From JBCDKH01 sp964388485 (GTDB lineage Bacteria > Planctomycetota > Phycisphaerae > Tepidisphaerales > Tepidisphaeraceae), in assembly GCA_964388485.1 (NCBI GenBank), contig CAYMAS010000010.1, positions 33,509 through 97,508 on the forward strand: DNA of 64,000 nt, in the 5' to 3' direction. Below are positions 1-8,453 of this stretch, in pieces; positions within the stretch are counted from its first letter, which is position 1, and each line of letters begins with the position of its first letter. Made by a program: the position numbers and the translations under genes. The notes under the pieces are model-generated. The model was not told the DNA's origin, searched no databases, and saw only the letters and a list, made by a program, of their open reading frames with translations.

Positions 1-393
1 TGCGGCGAGCGCTGCCGTCAGGACGCCGCCGAGCAGGTGGTGGATCTCGAACGTCAATACAGCGATAGCCGTCGCGGCGACCAGCGAGCCCGCCGCGGCG
101 ACAGCGGCGAAGGTGCCGGCGGATCGTGGCGCGACGCGGCCGATGATGAGCCCGGCCAGGCCGTAGCCGACGGCTCGCGCTCCGAGTGGGCCGCCGGAGG
201 TCAGGTCGTGGAAAAACCCGATGACGAACATCGCCGTTGCGGCCGACTCGCGTGGCAACAACACCGCCGCCGTTGCCGCCGCGACATACGGCAAATCGAA
301 CGCCGCCCCGCTCTTAAATGTGAGAAAGGGGGACAACCCACGCTGCAGCCCCAACGCCAGGTACGCCAGCAGAATCGTCGACAACAGCTTCAC
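1..393 (-). CDS. mreD: Rod shape-determining protein MreD, 3' end cut by window edge
   Basis: I translated this from a GTG at 393 whose bases overlap the mreC stop as GTGA, the usual sign of translational coupling. The visible 131 residues begin VKLLSTILLAYLALGLQRG and form hydrophobic helices separated by short loops, with a segment MFVIGFFHDLTSGGPLGARA that matches the conserved F-x-x-D-x-x-S/G-x-x-P-L-G pattern of MreD. MreD is an inner-membrane partner of MreC in the elongasome that orients lateral peptidoglycan synthesis. Position directly after mreC supports the call. The C-terminus lies outside the window, and mreB is not seen here. Confidence 0.8.
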   Translation of the reverse strand, partial: MKLLSTILLAYLALGLQRGLSPFLTFKSGAAFDLPYVAAATAAVLLPRESAATAMFVIGFFHDLTSGGPLGARAVGYGLAGLIIGRVAPRSAGTFAAVAAAGSLVAATAIAVLTFEIHHLLGGVLTAALAA

Positions 394-1232
394 GAACCAC
401 CGCCCGTTACGACCACTTGCACCTCGTCAAGCCGCTTCGCATCGACGGCGGGCTCGAGCACCACGCGACTGAAGCCGCTCGCGTCCGGCACGGGCTCAAT
501 CGCAAGGACTCGCCCGAGCCGATAGCCGTCGAGCAGCATTGGCCAATCGTCGTCGGCCAGAATCGCCCAGTCGCCGACCTCCACGCCACTCGCCTCCAGG
601 TCGGTTGTGCGGTGTCGGCGGATCACGAGGTGGCCGTCGTCGCCGTTGAGGACGAAGGGCTCGCTGATGAGCTCGATCTCCGCGTCGTCGCCGCCGGCGA
701 AGCGTCCGCCGATGGGCCGGTGCGTGGTGCCCCCGGTCAGCCGCACGCGTCCGAGTCGGCCGACTTGTGGTTCGAGTGTGCCGATGATTGCGACGAGGCC
801 ACCGTCGATGCCGAGAACAGGCGACCCCGCTGGTACGTCGGCTTTGACGACCGAGAGCAGGTCGTCGTTCTCGCCGACGAATCCGATAACGGCCGCGGGC
901 ACGGTCGCGTCGCGCAGCTTCGTGCCGAGGGCCTGTCGGTATTCGTCGAGCCGGCTGAAGCGTTGGGCCTGCACGAGCAGCTGCTCGACCCGCTGCCGCA
1001 GCAGGCGATTCTCTTCGATCAATGCCTGAGCCTGCGACGCATCGACCGCCGGCTCCTTACGGCTGAACCAGCCGTCGACGCTGCGGCCCGCTAACGAGGC
1101 CGGGTGCGACACGGGAGCCAACGTCGCCGCGGCGACACTCGTCAGCGTGGGCACGTCCGGGGCGAACCACGCGGCCGCAATCCCGGCGGCCATCAGTCCG
1201 CCGATGAGTCTGCCGGGCCGCCTGCGTCGCAT
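390..1232 (-). CDS. mreC: Rod shape-determining protein MreC
   Basis: 280 residues. It has an arginine-rich start and one N-terminal membrane helix (about residues 8-25), a short coiled coil (about 66-95, with ENRLLRQRVEQLL), then a beta-rich periplasmic domain holding the typical segments VIGFVGENDDLLSVVKAD, AGSPVLGIDGGLVAIIG and VGRLGRVRLTGG. In MreC these build the paired beta barrels that polymerise on the outer face of the membrane and link MreB to the wall synthases. The length fits the family. It sits 18 bases after the release-factor-like gene and overlaps mreD by four bases, so the three are probably cotranscribed. Confidence 0.85.
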   Translation of the reverse strand: MRRRRPGRLIGGLMAAGIAAAWFAPDVPTLTSVAAATLAPVSHPASLAGRSVDGWFSRKEPAVDASQAQALIEENRLLRQRVEQLLVQAQRFSRLDEYRQALGTKLRDATVPAAVIGFVGENDDLLSVVKADVPAGSPVLGIDGGLVAIIGTLEPQVGRLGRVRLTGGTTHRPIGGRFAGGDDAEIELISEPFVLNGDDGHLVIRRHRTTDLEASGVEVGDWAILADDDWPMLLDGYRLGRVLAIEPVPDASGFSRVVLEPAVDAKRLDEVQVVVTGGGS

Positions 1233-1250
1233 CGGCCGACCTTACGTGCC

Positions 1251-2480
1251 TCACTGCTTGTAGCGATAGACCGCCGCGACGCCGGTTTCGGTCGGGAACT
1301 GGTCGCTTGGAATGACCCGAACCTTCGCGCCGGTCTTGAGCGACAGCTCGCACAGATCGTCCAGCACGTCGTCGACGTCCGGATTGCTCTCCTTGAGCAT
1401 CCTGGCCTGGCCGGTCTCGGGGTCGATGGTGCCGCCGATGGTCTTGTCGGCATCAACGAGGAGCGTCAGGACGCGACCCTGGAAGGCGGCTTCGGCGACC
1501 TTCTGAACGTCGTCGCTGCCTTCGCCCTTGGCCTTGGCGTTGCCGAACTGCTCGGTCAGCTCGTGGATTTCGGCGTCGTAATCGGGGCGGAAGACTTCTT
1601 CCATCTCACTTCGCAGCCGCTCGTTGTCGACTTCGACGGCGTCGGGGTTGATACGGATGCCCTTCTTTGTCAGCCGCGGGTGGTGGCTGACTTTGAAGAA
1701 GACGTCGTGGTAATCGACGTCACCGGCGAAGTAGAGCGGCAGGTTGCTGCCGCGGCCGTGGTAGTCGTAGACGGCACGATCGACGGCGCGCAGGTAGCGT
1801 TCGATGTCTTTGTCGCGCGTGTCCTTGTTGTCGTTGTGGCCGTGGAACATGCCGCTGTACGACAGGCCGCCGTAGGAGTTGACGTTGAGGTCGCCGTCGA
1901 CCTGCCCACCGAGGGCTTCGACGACGGTCGTCGGCACCTGGTCATCGAGTGGCACTTCGTCGAGGCTGTTGAGGTTGCCTTCGAACAGCCGGACGCTCTT
2001 TTGCGTGACCGCCAGCAGGTGGTATCGGCCGGCGGACTGGAGCACGCGGATGAGCGGCTTGAGGTGAAAGCTGTCAGCGACGGCGACCCGCTCGGGCAGC
2101 GGCTTGCCGATGCGGTACATGCGGAGGCGATCGCCCAGATCGTTCGCCGTGCCGGGGCCGCTGAAGACGGCCAAACCGTCGAGTTGGTGCTGCCAGAAGG
2201 CGTTGTCGTCGCTGAGTTTGTCAAGCTCGGTCAAACGGGCTTCGGCATTGGCTTTGTCGGCTCCGTCGCCGTGGCCGATCTCCTCGCGGGCTTGCTTGAG
2301 TAGGGCTTTGAAGCGGATGCTGTTCTCGCGGGTCTCGCTGCCCTTGCGGTGCGTGGGCATGTAGATCGAGATGCGAGGGCCGCCTCGACCTTTGGGCTCC
2401 ATCAGTTCTTTGAGTTCGTCCTCATCGAGTTGGCGGACGGCGGGACGGGCGGAAACGGCAGCCGGGGTGGTGTCTGACAT
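1251..2480 (-). CDS. baeRF-type (eukaryotic release factor 1-like) protein
   Basis: 409 residues from ATG at 2480 (MSDTTPAAV); an in-frame extension to 2576 would run through the hairpin-bearing leader and is unlikely. The N-terminal part contains PRISIYMPTHRKG, the strand-loop signature of the bacterial/archaeal/eukaryotic release-factor-1-like families (baeRF), and later RYHLLAVTQKSVRLFEGN and FAGDVDYHDVFFKVSHHP, typical of planctomycete and proteobacterial members. No GGQ peptide-release motif is seen. These families are predicted to act on or near ribosomes, possibly in hibernation or rescue, but no activity can be assigned from sequence. It lies immediately upstream of mreC on the same strand. 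Confidence 0.7.
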   Translation of the reverse strand: MSDTTPAAVSARPAVRQLDEDELKELMEPKGRGGPRISIYMPTHRKGSETRENSIRFKALLKQAREEIGHGDGADKANAEARLTELDKLSDDNAFWQHQLDGLAVFSGPGTANDLGDRLRMYRIGKPLPERVAVADSFHLKPLIRVLQSAGRYHLLAVTQKSVRLFEGNLNSLDEVPLDDQVPTTVVEALGGQVDGDLNVNSYGGLSYSGMFHGHNDNKDTRDKDIERYLRAVDRAVYDYHGRGSNLPLYFAGDVDYHDVFFKVSHHPRLTKKGIRINPDAVEVDNERLRSEMEEVFRPDYDAEIHELTEQFGNAKAKGEGSDDVQKVAEAAFQGRVLTLLVDADKTIGGTIDPETGQARMLKESNPDVDDVLDDLCELSLKTGAKVRVIPSDQFPTETGVAAVYRYKQ

Positions 2481-2560
2481 GCGTTGCGTAACGCTAATGC
2501 AAGCCCCGCAGGCCGTGGAAGGGTGAAAGTGAGGGGAGAAGTTCGGCCAGAACGTGCAGA

Positions 2561-2584
2561 AGCCCCGCATGGGCATGCGGGGCT
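2561..2584 (-). terminator. Hairpin after the cobalamin-domain gene
   Basis: A perfect 10-base stem (agccccgcat / atgcggggct) with loop gggc lies between the stop of the gene ending at 2611 and the start at 2480 of the next minus-strand gene. The sequence that follows on the minus strand is only weakly T-rich, so it may be a partial terminator or an mRNA-stabilising structure. Confidence 0.5.
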
Positions 2585-2610
2585 GCGAGGGATTGGCTCC
2601 TATTTAAAGT

Positions 2611-3510
2611 TCAAGCGGCTTTTCGAGCCCGGCGTGCCTCGGCGGCGCGGGCGCGGGTTGCTTTCTTCTCCTTCGTCACCCGCTCACGGCGGCTGCGGCC
2701 GACTGTCTGCTGCATCGCACTGGCCTTGTGACCCTGGTACTCCTCGGCCACACGCACCGCGTCGGCGGCGTCGAAGGCGACGAGATCGGCACCGACCTCC
2801 TCGCCCAGGCCCTGCGCCCGCTTGTAGATACCGCCACAGCACATGACCTGCATGTCGCTGGCGTTGCCGTGCTCGCGGAGCTTGTCGATCAGAGCCCGCG
2901 CCGCTGGCATCTCCGCCGGCAGCGTGGCGAACAGGACGATCACGTCCGGTCGCCACAGGCCAACGAGGTGGTTGGCCTCGTCCGTCGGAATCCCGCCGCC
3001 GAGGAACTTGACCTCGTAGCCCTCGCTCTCGAACAAATCAGCCGTGATCTGCCCACCGAGCTCTTCGCCCTGGGCATCGCCGCACAGGACCATCACCTTG
3101 CGACCGTTGGGGCCCATCATCGCGAGTTCGCCGGTGATGCGATCGACCGTGGCCCGGTTCAACCGCGTCGCCATGTGCTCGGCGGCGAGGGAAATCTTGT
3201 TCTCCTTGTAGAGCTCGCGAATCGATTCCATCGCGGGCCAGCAGAGTTCGAGCAGTAGCCGCCGCGGATCGACGCCCGCTTCGGCGGCCTGCTCGACGAC
3301 ACGCCGGCACGTCGGCCGATCACCGCCGAGCAAGGCTTCGGCGTAATGCTGAAAGAGCGGCGTGTCGCAAAGCCGCTTGCCTTCTTCGGCCTGCGACTCG
3401 TCGCGGATGAAGTGGCCGGCGGCCTTGGGAGCTTCGTCGATGAAGTCGTCGGCGAGGCGGAGGTTGGGGGTGCTGATCGACTGGCGATCGCTGAGGCTGA
3501 GATGGCTCAT
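2611..3510 (-). CDS. Cobalamin-binding-domain protein lacking the cobalt-ligand histidine
   Basis: 299 residues. Residues about 50-135 form a helical bundle like the MetH/CarH cap domain (ELYKENKISLAAEH); in CarH this element reads W-x9-E-H, here Y-x9-E-H. Residues about 140-260 form the Rossmann-like B12 domain (KVMVLCGDAQGEELGGQIT, VKFLGGGIPTDE, DVIVLFATLP, CCGGIYKRA). The family motif that supplies the lower-axial histidine (D/E-x-H-x-x-G) here reads GDAQGEELGG, with no histidine. The C-terminus is a lysine/arginine-rich tail. By family it would be a B12-dependent light or redox sensor or a corrinoid protein; the substitutions suggest altered or lost cobalamin binding. No DNA-binding HTH is seen. 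Confidence 0.65.
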   Translation of the reverse strand: MSHLSLSDRQSISTPNLRLADDFIDEAPKAAGHFIRDESQAEEGKRLCDTPLFQHYAEALLGGDRPTCRRVVEQAAEAGVDPRRLLLELCWPAMESIRELYKENKISLAAEHMATRLNRATVDRITGELAMMGPNGRKVMVLCGDAQGEELGGQITADLFESEGYEVKFLGGGIPTDEANHLVGLWRPDVIVLFATLPAEMPAARALIDKLREHGNASDMQVMCCGGIYKRAQGLGEEVGADLVAFDAADAVRVAEEYQGHKASAMQQTVGRSRRERVTKEKKATRARAAEARRARKAA

Positions 3511-3521
3511 GGGAAGTCCGT

Positions 3522-3575
3522 TCCGTTGCTAGAAGTTTGCGTCCGTTGCTTAGGAGTTTGCGTCTGTTGCTTGCG
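3522..3575. repeat. Short tandem repeat, about 20-bp unit, 2.6 copies
   Basis: Units at 3522-3541 (tccgttgctagaagtttgcg), 3542-3562 (one base longer, with ttagg in place of taga) and a partial unit at 3563-3575. The array lies directly upstream of the start of the cobalamin-domain gene, in its leader or promoter region. A role in regulation is possible but not shown. The rest of 3576-3753 holds no recognisable gene. Confidence 0.6.
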
Positions 3576-3753
3576 TCGGGGTGTTGCGGTGCCCGTCGCG
3601 GGTCAGGCGTCCGTCGCCGTGACACCTCTTGCATCGCCGGACAGTCTGCTGCAGCAACACGACTTTCCGACCGCCGACAGCGTCCGGTACGCCTGATGCG
3701 CATCTGGTCCGTTATCGGCCGACGTCCCGACAGCAGGGGCTATAAAGCGGCCC

Positions 3754-4875
3754 GTGCCCCGCGTCGTCGTTGTCAAGCTCGGAACCGCCCTTGTTACCGG
3801 TCGCGATGGCGAAGCGGACGCCGATGTCCTGGCATCGACTGCGAAGCAGATTCGGCAACTCGTCGACGAGAAGCGGCGTATCGCCGTCGTCAGCAGCGGT
3901 GCCGTCGGCGCGGGCGTGAAGGTTCTCGGACTGGGGCGACGTCCGAAGGACCTGCCGCGACTTCAAGCCGCCGCCGCCGCGGGTCAACCCGTGCTGGCGG
4001 CGGCGTGGGCGAAGGCACTGTCGGACGTGGGCTTGCGAAGCGGTCAAGTGCTCCTCACCCGCGAAGACGTCGATCAGCGACATCGCTTCCTCAACGTCCG
4101 CAACACCGTCGCCGCCTTGTGGCACTGCGGGGCGATTCCGATCATCAACGAAAACGATGCCGTCTCGACCGCGGAACTGCCTGGCGGCGAAGTCGGCGGT
4201 GCCGAGACGTTCGGCGACAACGATCGACTCGCCGCAGCCGTCAGTGCGGCCCTGTCAGCGGAGATGCTCGTCCTGCTGAGTACCGTCGACGGCCTGCTCG
4301 ATGAAGAGGGTCAGGTCGTGCGGGAAGTCACGGAGCTTGCCGCGGCAGAGAAGCTCTGCCGCCGTGACACCTCCGTCGGCGGCACGGGCGGCATGAAGAC
4401 CAAGCTCCTCGCCGCCAGGCTGGTGACGGAGGCGGGCGAGACGATGATCCTCGCCAATGGCCGGACGCCCGACGCACTCGTGCGGGCGACGACGGACGAT
4501 CATCTCGGCACCCGATTCATTCCCGCCGACGAGGCCAAGTTGCAGGCGAAGCTCCGTTGGGTCCAGCACGCGGCGACGCATGGCACGCTCACGCTCGACG
4601 CCGGTGCCGCCACCGCCCTTCGCCGACGCCGCGCCTCACTGCTGCCGGCGGGCGTCACGCAGGTCACCGGCACGTTCGCCCGCGGCGAGGTCGTCCGTCT
4701 CATCGACGATCACGGCACCGAAGTCGCCCGCGGCGTCGCGGCACACGATTCCGAAACCTGCCGGACCTTCGCGGGACGACGGTCGAGCGAGCTGCAGGCA
4801 GAGCACGGCCCGGACCTGCAGGCAGAGCTGGTGCACCGGGACCTGCTGGTGATTCAGCGATTGCCGCGTGATTGA
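3754..4875 (+). CDS. proB: Glutamate 5-kinase with C-terminal PUA domain
   Basis: 373 residues from GTG. Catalyses ATP-dependent phosphorylation of glutamate, the first step of proline synthesis, in the cytoplasm. The amino-acid kinase domain shows VVVKLGTALVT (phosphate-binding start), VSSGAVGAG, PIINENDAVS, FGDNDRLAAAVS and GTGGMKTKLLAA, all typical of ProB. About residues 275-360 form the PUA domain (LTLDAGAATALRRRRASLLPAG and TFARGEVVRLID), which in ProB is linked to feedback control by proline. Length is normal for the family. proA is not beside it. Confidence 0.93.
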   Translation: MPRVVVVKLGTALVTGRDGEADADVLASTAKQIRQLVDEKRRIAVVSSGAVGAGVKVLGLGRRPKDLPRLQAAAAAGQPVLAAAWAKALSDVGLRSGQVLLTREDVDQRHRFLNVRNTVAALWHCGAIPIINENDAVSTAELPGGEVGGAETFGDNDRLAAAVSAALSAEMLVLLSTVDGLLDEEGQVVREVTELAAAEKLCRRDTSVGGTGGMKTKLLAARLVTEAGETMILANGRTPDALVRATTDDHLGTRFIPADEAKLQAKLRWVQHAATHGTLTLDAGAATALRRRRASLLPAGVTQVTGTFARGEVVRLIDDHGTEVARGVAAHDSETCRTFAGRRSSELQAEHGPDLQAELVHRDLLVIQRLPRD

Positions 4876-4913
4876 GTGGCAGCAGGCAAGGAGCAGGAGC
4901 CGCGTCGTTTGCT

Positions 4914-6176
4914 CTATCCGTCGATGAGCAGCTCTTCTCCCGGGATGGTGCGGAAAACTTCTTCCGTGCTCGTCTGGCCGCGGGCGACCTTGAGGAGCGC
5001 CGCCTTGCGGAACTCGAGCATGCCGTCCTTGATCGCCTGCTGCCGCAGCTCGGCGGGTCGGGCATTGCTAGCGATGAGGGTGCGGAGGCTGGGCGTGACT
5101 TCCATGATCTCGAAGACGCCGCTGCGACCGATGTAGCCGCTCATGTGGTTGCTCTCGGCAGGCACCGGTGCGTAGAGCGTCTTGCCCTCGTCGGGGCCGA
5201 GGAGGTCCTTAATGTCTTCAAAAGCTTCGGTGCCCAGATCCATTTCGCGACGCGTCTGCGGATCGAGCGTCCGCACCAGCCGCTGCGCCACGACGCCGCG
5301 AAGGCCGCCGGCGATGAAGTGGTCGGGAATGTCGAAGGCCCGCATGCTCTGGATTGCGCCGGCGGTGCTTTGCGCATGCAGCGTCGCCAAGACCAGGATG
5401 CCGCTATTGGCCGCACGGACCGCGACCTGGGCGGTCTTCTGGTCACGGATTTCGCCGACCATGATGATGTCCGGGTTCTGCCGGAGCACGGCCCGGAGCA
5501 GGTCGGCGAAGTCGAGGTTGATGTCCGCGTTGACGCCGCTCTGCCGAAGCCCCTCGACGCTGAATTCAACGGGGTCTTCGATCGTGTTGATCTTGCGGGA
5601 GCCGTCGTTGAGGCTCATGAGGGTCGCATAGAGCGTGGCCGTTTTGCCGCTGCCGGTGGGGCCGGTGATGAGGACGATCCCGCCGGGGTTATTGATCATG
5701 CGGCGGTACTTGCTCAGCTGCTTTTCGAACATCCCGAGGTTGTTCAGGTCGTGCAGGTGGGCGTCGCGGCTGAAGAGGCGAAAGGCTGCGTCTTCGCCAT
5801 AGAGCGTGGGGATGACGCTGACGCGCAAGTCGACGCCCTCGATGCCTGGGGTCGCTTCGCCCTCGGGAGACCAGATCCAGCGGCCTTCGTCGGGCTGACG
5901 CACGTCGCCGCCGGTCATGCCGGCGTTGTTCTTGACGTAGGCGATGGCCCGTTTGCCCTGGTCGCGGGTGAGGGTCGCGATCTGCCGAACGACGCCCAGA
6001 TGCCGGACCTCGACGACATAGCGGTCGTCATAGGCGTTGACGAACAAGTCGCTGGCACCCATGGCTGCGGCACGGGCGACGAGGCGGTCCATGGCCTCTT
6101 CGGCGGGGACGTTGGCGACGTCGGTTTGGGGAATCTCAGCGGCAACGCCGGGCGATCCGGGCGGAAGGTCGGTCAT
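4914..6176 (-). CDS. Type II secretion / type IV pilus assembly ATPase (GspE/PilB family), short form
   Basis: 420 residues. Hexameric ATPase motifs are intact: Walker A GPTGSGKT, Asp box TIEDPVEF, Walker B NPDIIMVGEIRD, and the His box LATLHAQSTAGAIQSM. It lacks the large N-terminal domain of classical GspE/PilB and the CxxC...CxxC zinc module that normally follows the core (this place reads RTLDPQTRREMDLG). It probably powers assembly of a pseudopilus or pilus. It follows a STAS-domain gene by 27 bases on the same strand, an unusual partner. A second, degenerate GspE paralogue lies at 48618-50468. Confidence 0.85.
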   Translation of the reverse strand: MTDLPPGSPGVAAEIPQTDVANVPAEEAMDRLVARAAAMGASDLFVNAYDDRYVVEVRHLGVVRQIATLTRDQGKRAIAYVKNNAGMTGGDVRQPDEGRWIWSPEGEATPGIEGVDLRVSVIPTLYGEDAAFRLFSRDAHLHDLNNLGMFEKQLSKYRRMINNPGGIVLITGPTGSGKTATLYATLMSLNDGSRKINTIEDPVEFSVEGLRQSGVNADINLDFADLLRAVLRQNPDIIMVGEIRDQKTAQVAVRAANSGILVLATLHAQSTAGAIQSMRAFDIPDHFIAGGLRGVVAQRLVRTLDPQTRREMDLGTEAFEDIKDLLGPDEGKTLYAPVPAESNHMSGYIGRSGVFEIMEVTPSLRTLIASNARPAELRQQAIKDGMLEFRKAALLKVARGQTSTEEVFRTIPGEELLIDG

Positions 6177-6203
6177 GAGCGGGGATGGCTAAAGGAGAAA
6201 CGA

Positions 6204-6560
6204 TCAGCTGCCGGCGGCGACTTCTTTGGCGGCGGCTTCGTCTTCGACGATGGGCACGACGCGGCCGACCTTGAGGAGGTCGAGCACCTGCCGGACGGCG
6301 GGCTGGACTTCGTAGACGACAAGGCTGCCGCCGGCGTCGCTGACCTTCTTGTGCGTGCCGATGAGCCAGCCGACGGCGCTGGAGTCGATGTACTGGGTGT
6401 CGCCGAGGTCGAGCAGGATGCGGCTGCCGGCCCAGTTTTGGCCGATGACGCCGCTGAGCGGGTTGTCGCCGGCGGGATCGATATCGGCCGCGGTGATGTT
6501 GCCTTGGGTGGCCACTTTGACGAGGCCGTCGCGTTCGATCGAGACGAGTTGGAGCTTCAT
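6204..6560 (-). CDS. STAS-domain anti-sigma-factor-antagonist-like protein
   Basis: 118 residues from ATG at 6560 (MKLQLVSIERDGLVKVATQG); the much longer open frame upstream is antisense to two plus-strand genes and is not real. The domain shows ILLDLGDTQYIDSSAVGWLI, with the serine pair where SpoIIAA/RsbV-type antagonists are phosphorylated, followed by GSLVVYEVQPAVRQVLDLL. STAS proteins of this type switch partners according to phosphorylation. No anti-sigma kinase is adjacent; the next gene downstream (27 bases) is the GspE/PilB-type ATPase, so this may be a switch acting on secretion or pilus function rather than on a sigma factor. That role is inference. Confidence 0.85.
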   Translation of the reverse strand: MKLQLVSIERDGLVKVATQGNITAADIDPAGDNPLSGVIGQNWAGSRILLDLGDTQYIDSSAVGWLIGTHKKVSDAGGSLVVYEVQPAVRQVLDLLKVGRVVPIVEDEAAAKEVAAGS

Positions 6561-6785
6561 GAGGACGAGAGGTCGATTGATCGGCAATGGCTGCCCCGGA
6601 ACGCGGAAAGCCGCGTCAGGCAGCTCAAAGCCACCTGGGGCAGCCGAGGCGGGTGATGACGGTAGCACGAACCGTCGTCGGACGAAACGCCGCGCCCCAG
6701 CAGCCTGCGACGATCCTCTGGTTTGGGCCCGGGCGATGGGTCGGATAGACTCGCCCCGCCGCGTCCCGCGGCCGTTGCCCCGCCC

Positions 6786-8450
6786 ATGCCGCTGCTCTTC
6801 GAGATCTACGACCAGGGCCGCCGGCTGACCGACTACCACGTCCGCGGCGCCTACGCCACCGGTCCCGAAAGCCTGCCCATCCAGGGACGCATCGCCTTCA
6901 GCGAAGGCCTGCTCCGCGTCGAGGCCGGCGACGTCGACGGCCTGCTCAACGACAGCCAGGGCCATTCCGACCCCGGCGACGAAGAGGACGCCTACAGCGG
7001 TCTCAAGTCGAGCGTCGCGGCCATCGGCGTCGCGTTGCTGTGGAATCTGGGCGAGACCGGCGAGTACATGCTCGAAACCACCCGACTGCCGCCGCGGCAC
7101 GACCCGTACATCCTCAACGTCGAACTCGCCCGACATCGCGTCATGCGGCTCCTGCAGAAGCAGGAGGACTGGAATCTGTGGGAACTCGCCCCCGCGGCCC
7201 CGGCCGTCGCCAAGGCCCGGCAGGCGCAGGTCATGTTCGCCGACTGCCTGGGCTACCTCGAAGATCCCGCCACGGCCTCGATCAAAGCCAACGCCGCCCT
7301 CGCCGCCGCAGTCGAGGCCGGGGACGCGTTGGCGCGATCGCAGGCGGAACTGATGTTCCAGCGTCGCCGACGCAGCGGGTTGCCGCGAAGCCTCTTCGGC
7401 ATCCGGGCCGACGTCGCCGGGGCCGCACCCCGCGAAAGTGCTGCGTACCGACAGGCCATCCTCGGCGGCTTCGATTGCCTGAGCATTCCGATGCCGTGGC
7501 GTCTGATGCAGCCCGAAGAGGAGGTCTTCGACACCGGAGCCGTCGACGCGGCGGTCGACTTGGCGGCAAAGGCGAAGCTGCCGGTTATCGCCGGCCCGCT
7601 GATCGACCTGGCCGACGCCCCCGAAGCCGCCGGCGGCGCGGCCAGTGGCGAAGTTCCGATCAACGGCGGAGTGCCGGAGTGGTTGTTCCTCTACGAGAAC
7701 AACTTCGAGGCTTTGCGTGATCTGGCGTTCAACTACGTCCGCGCCACGGCGAGTCGCTATCGCCGCGTCGTCAAGCTCTGGAACGTGGTCGCCGGCATCC
7801 ATGCGGCGTCGAGCTTCGGGCTGACCTTCGAGCAGATGATCGAATTGACGCGGCTGCTCGTCGGACAGGTCAAGGCGATCCTGCCGGGGGCCAAGACGCT
7901 CGTCACGATCAAGCAGCCGTTCGGCGAATACCTGGCGGCGCCGGGCAACACCAGCGCCACCAGCGTCCCGCCGATGCTCTACGCCGAAATGGTCGCCCAG
8001 AGCGGCGCGCAGGTGGACGGCTTCGGCGTCGAACTCGTCGTCGGCCGGCCTACCCGGGGCCGACGCGTCCGCGATCTGTTCCAGATCTCGTCGATGCTCG
8101 ACCGGTTCATGACACTCGGCAAGCCGCTGTTCATCACGAACGTGACGTGCCCCGATGCCCACGACCCACCAGCCGATGAAGCCGGTCGCTGGGGCGAGCC
8201 CTGGACGCCGCAGCTGCAGGCGGCGTGGTTGCGGGAGGTCTACCAGATCGCCCTGGCCAAGCCGTACGTCGAGAACATTGCCTGGGCGGATCTCGTCGAC
8301 GGTCCGCACAATCAGATTCCCGGCGGCGGACTGCTCGATGATCTCATGCGTCCCAAGCCGGTAGCCAACACGCACCGGCAGTTGCGGGCGGCGACGAAGC
8401 CGTTCCTGCGACCCGGCCGTGCCGTCTCCTCGACCGCGACCACGCGCTAG
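6786..8450 (+). CDS. GH10-fold (xylanase-like) protein with both catalytic glutamates replaced
   Basis: 554 residues from ATG at 6786. Residues about 1-175 are a domain of unknown function seen in planctomycete relatives (my recollection); about 190-530 read as a family-10 glycoside-hydrolase TIM barrel. The acid/base strand that normally reads W-D-V-V-N-E reads KLWNVVAGIHA, and the nucleophile strand that normally reads I-T-E-L-D reads LFITNVTCPD, so neither glutamate is present. The late barrel segment NIAWADLVDGPHNQIPGGGLLDD is otherwise well preserved. No signal peptide is evident. It is probably a carbohydrate-binding or structural pseudoenzyme; activity by other residues cannot be excluded. 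Confidence 0.65.
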   Translation: MPLLFEIYDQGRRLTDYHVRGAYATGPESLPIQGRIAFSEGLLRVEAGDVDGLLNDSQGHSDPGDEEDAYSGLKSSVAAIGVALLWNLGETGEYMLETTRLPPRHDPYILNVELARHRVMRLLQKQEDWNLWELAPAAPAVAKARQAQVMFADCLGYLEDPATASIKANAALAAAVEAGDALARSQAELMFQRRRRSGLPRSLFGIRADVAGAAPRESAAYRQAILGGFDCLSIPMPWRLMQPEEEVFDTGAVDAAVDLAAKAKLPVIAGPLIDLADAPEAAGGAASGEVPINGGVPEWLFLYENNFEALRDLAFNYVRATASRYRRVVKLWNVVAGIHAASSFGLTFEQMIELTRLLVGQVKAILPGAKTLVTIKQPFGEYLAAPGNTSATSVPPMLYAEMVAQSGAQVDGFGVELVVGRPTRGRRVRDLFQISSMLDRFMTLGKPLFITNVTCPDAHDPPADEAGRWGEPWTPQLQAAWLREVYQIALAKPYVENIAWADLVDGPHNQIPGGGLLDDLMRPKPVANTHRQLRAATKPFLRPGRAVSSTATTR

Positions 8451-8453
8451 GCC

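Noticed and set aside
3741..3746. tataaa before proB as a promoter
   Set aside because: An isolated hexamer only a few bases from the start codon, with no partner element at promoter spacing.
4872..6656. 594-codon plus-strand open frame
   Set aside because: Antisense to the GspE ATPase and STAS genes, which have clear family motifs; composition is that of a shadow frame in GC-rich DNA.
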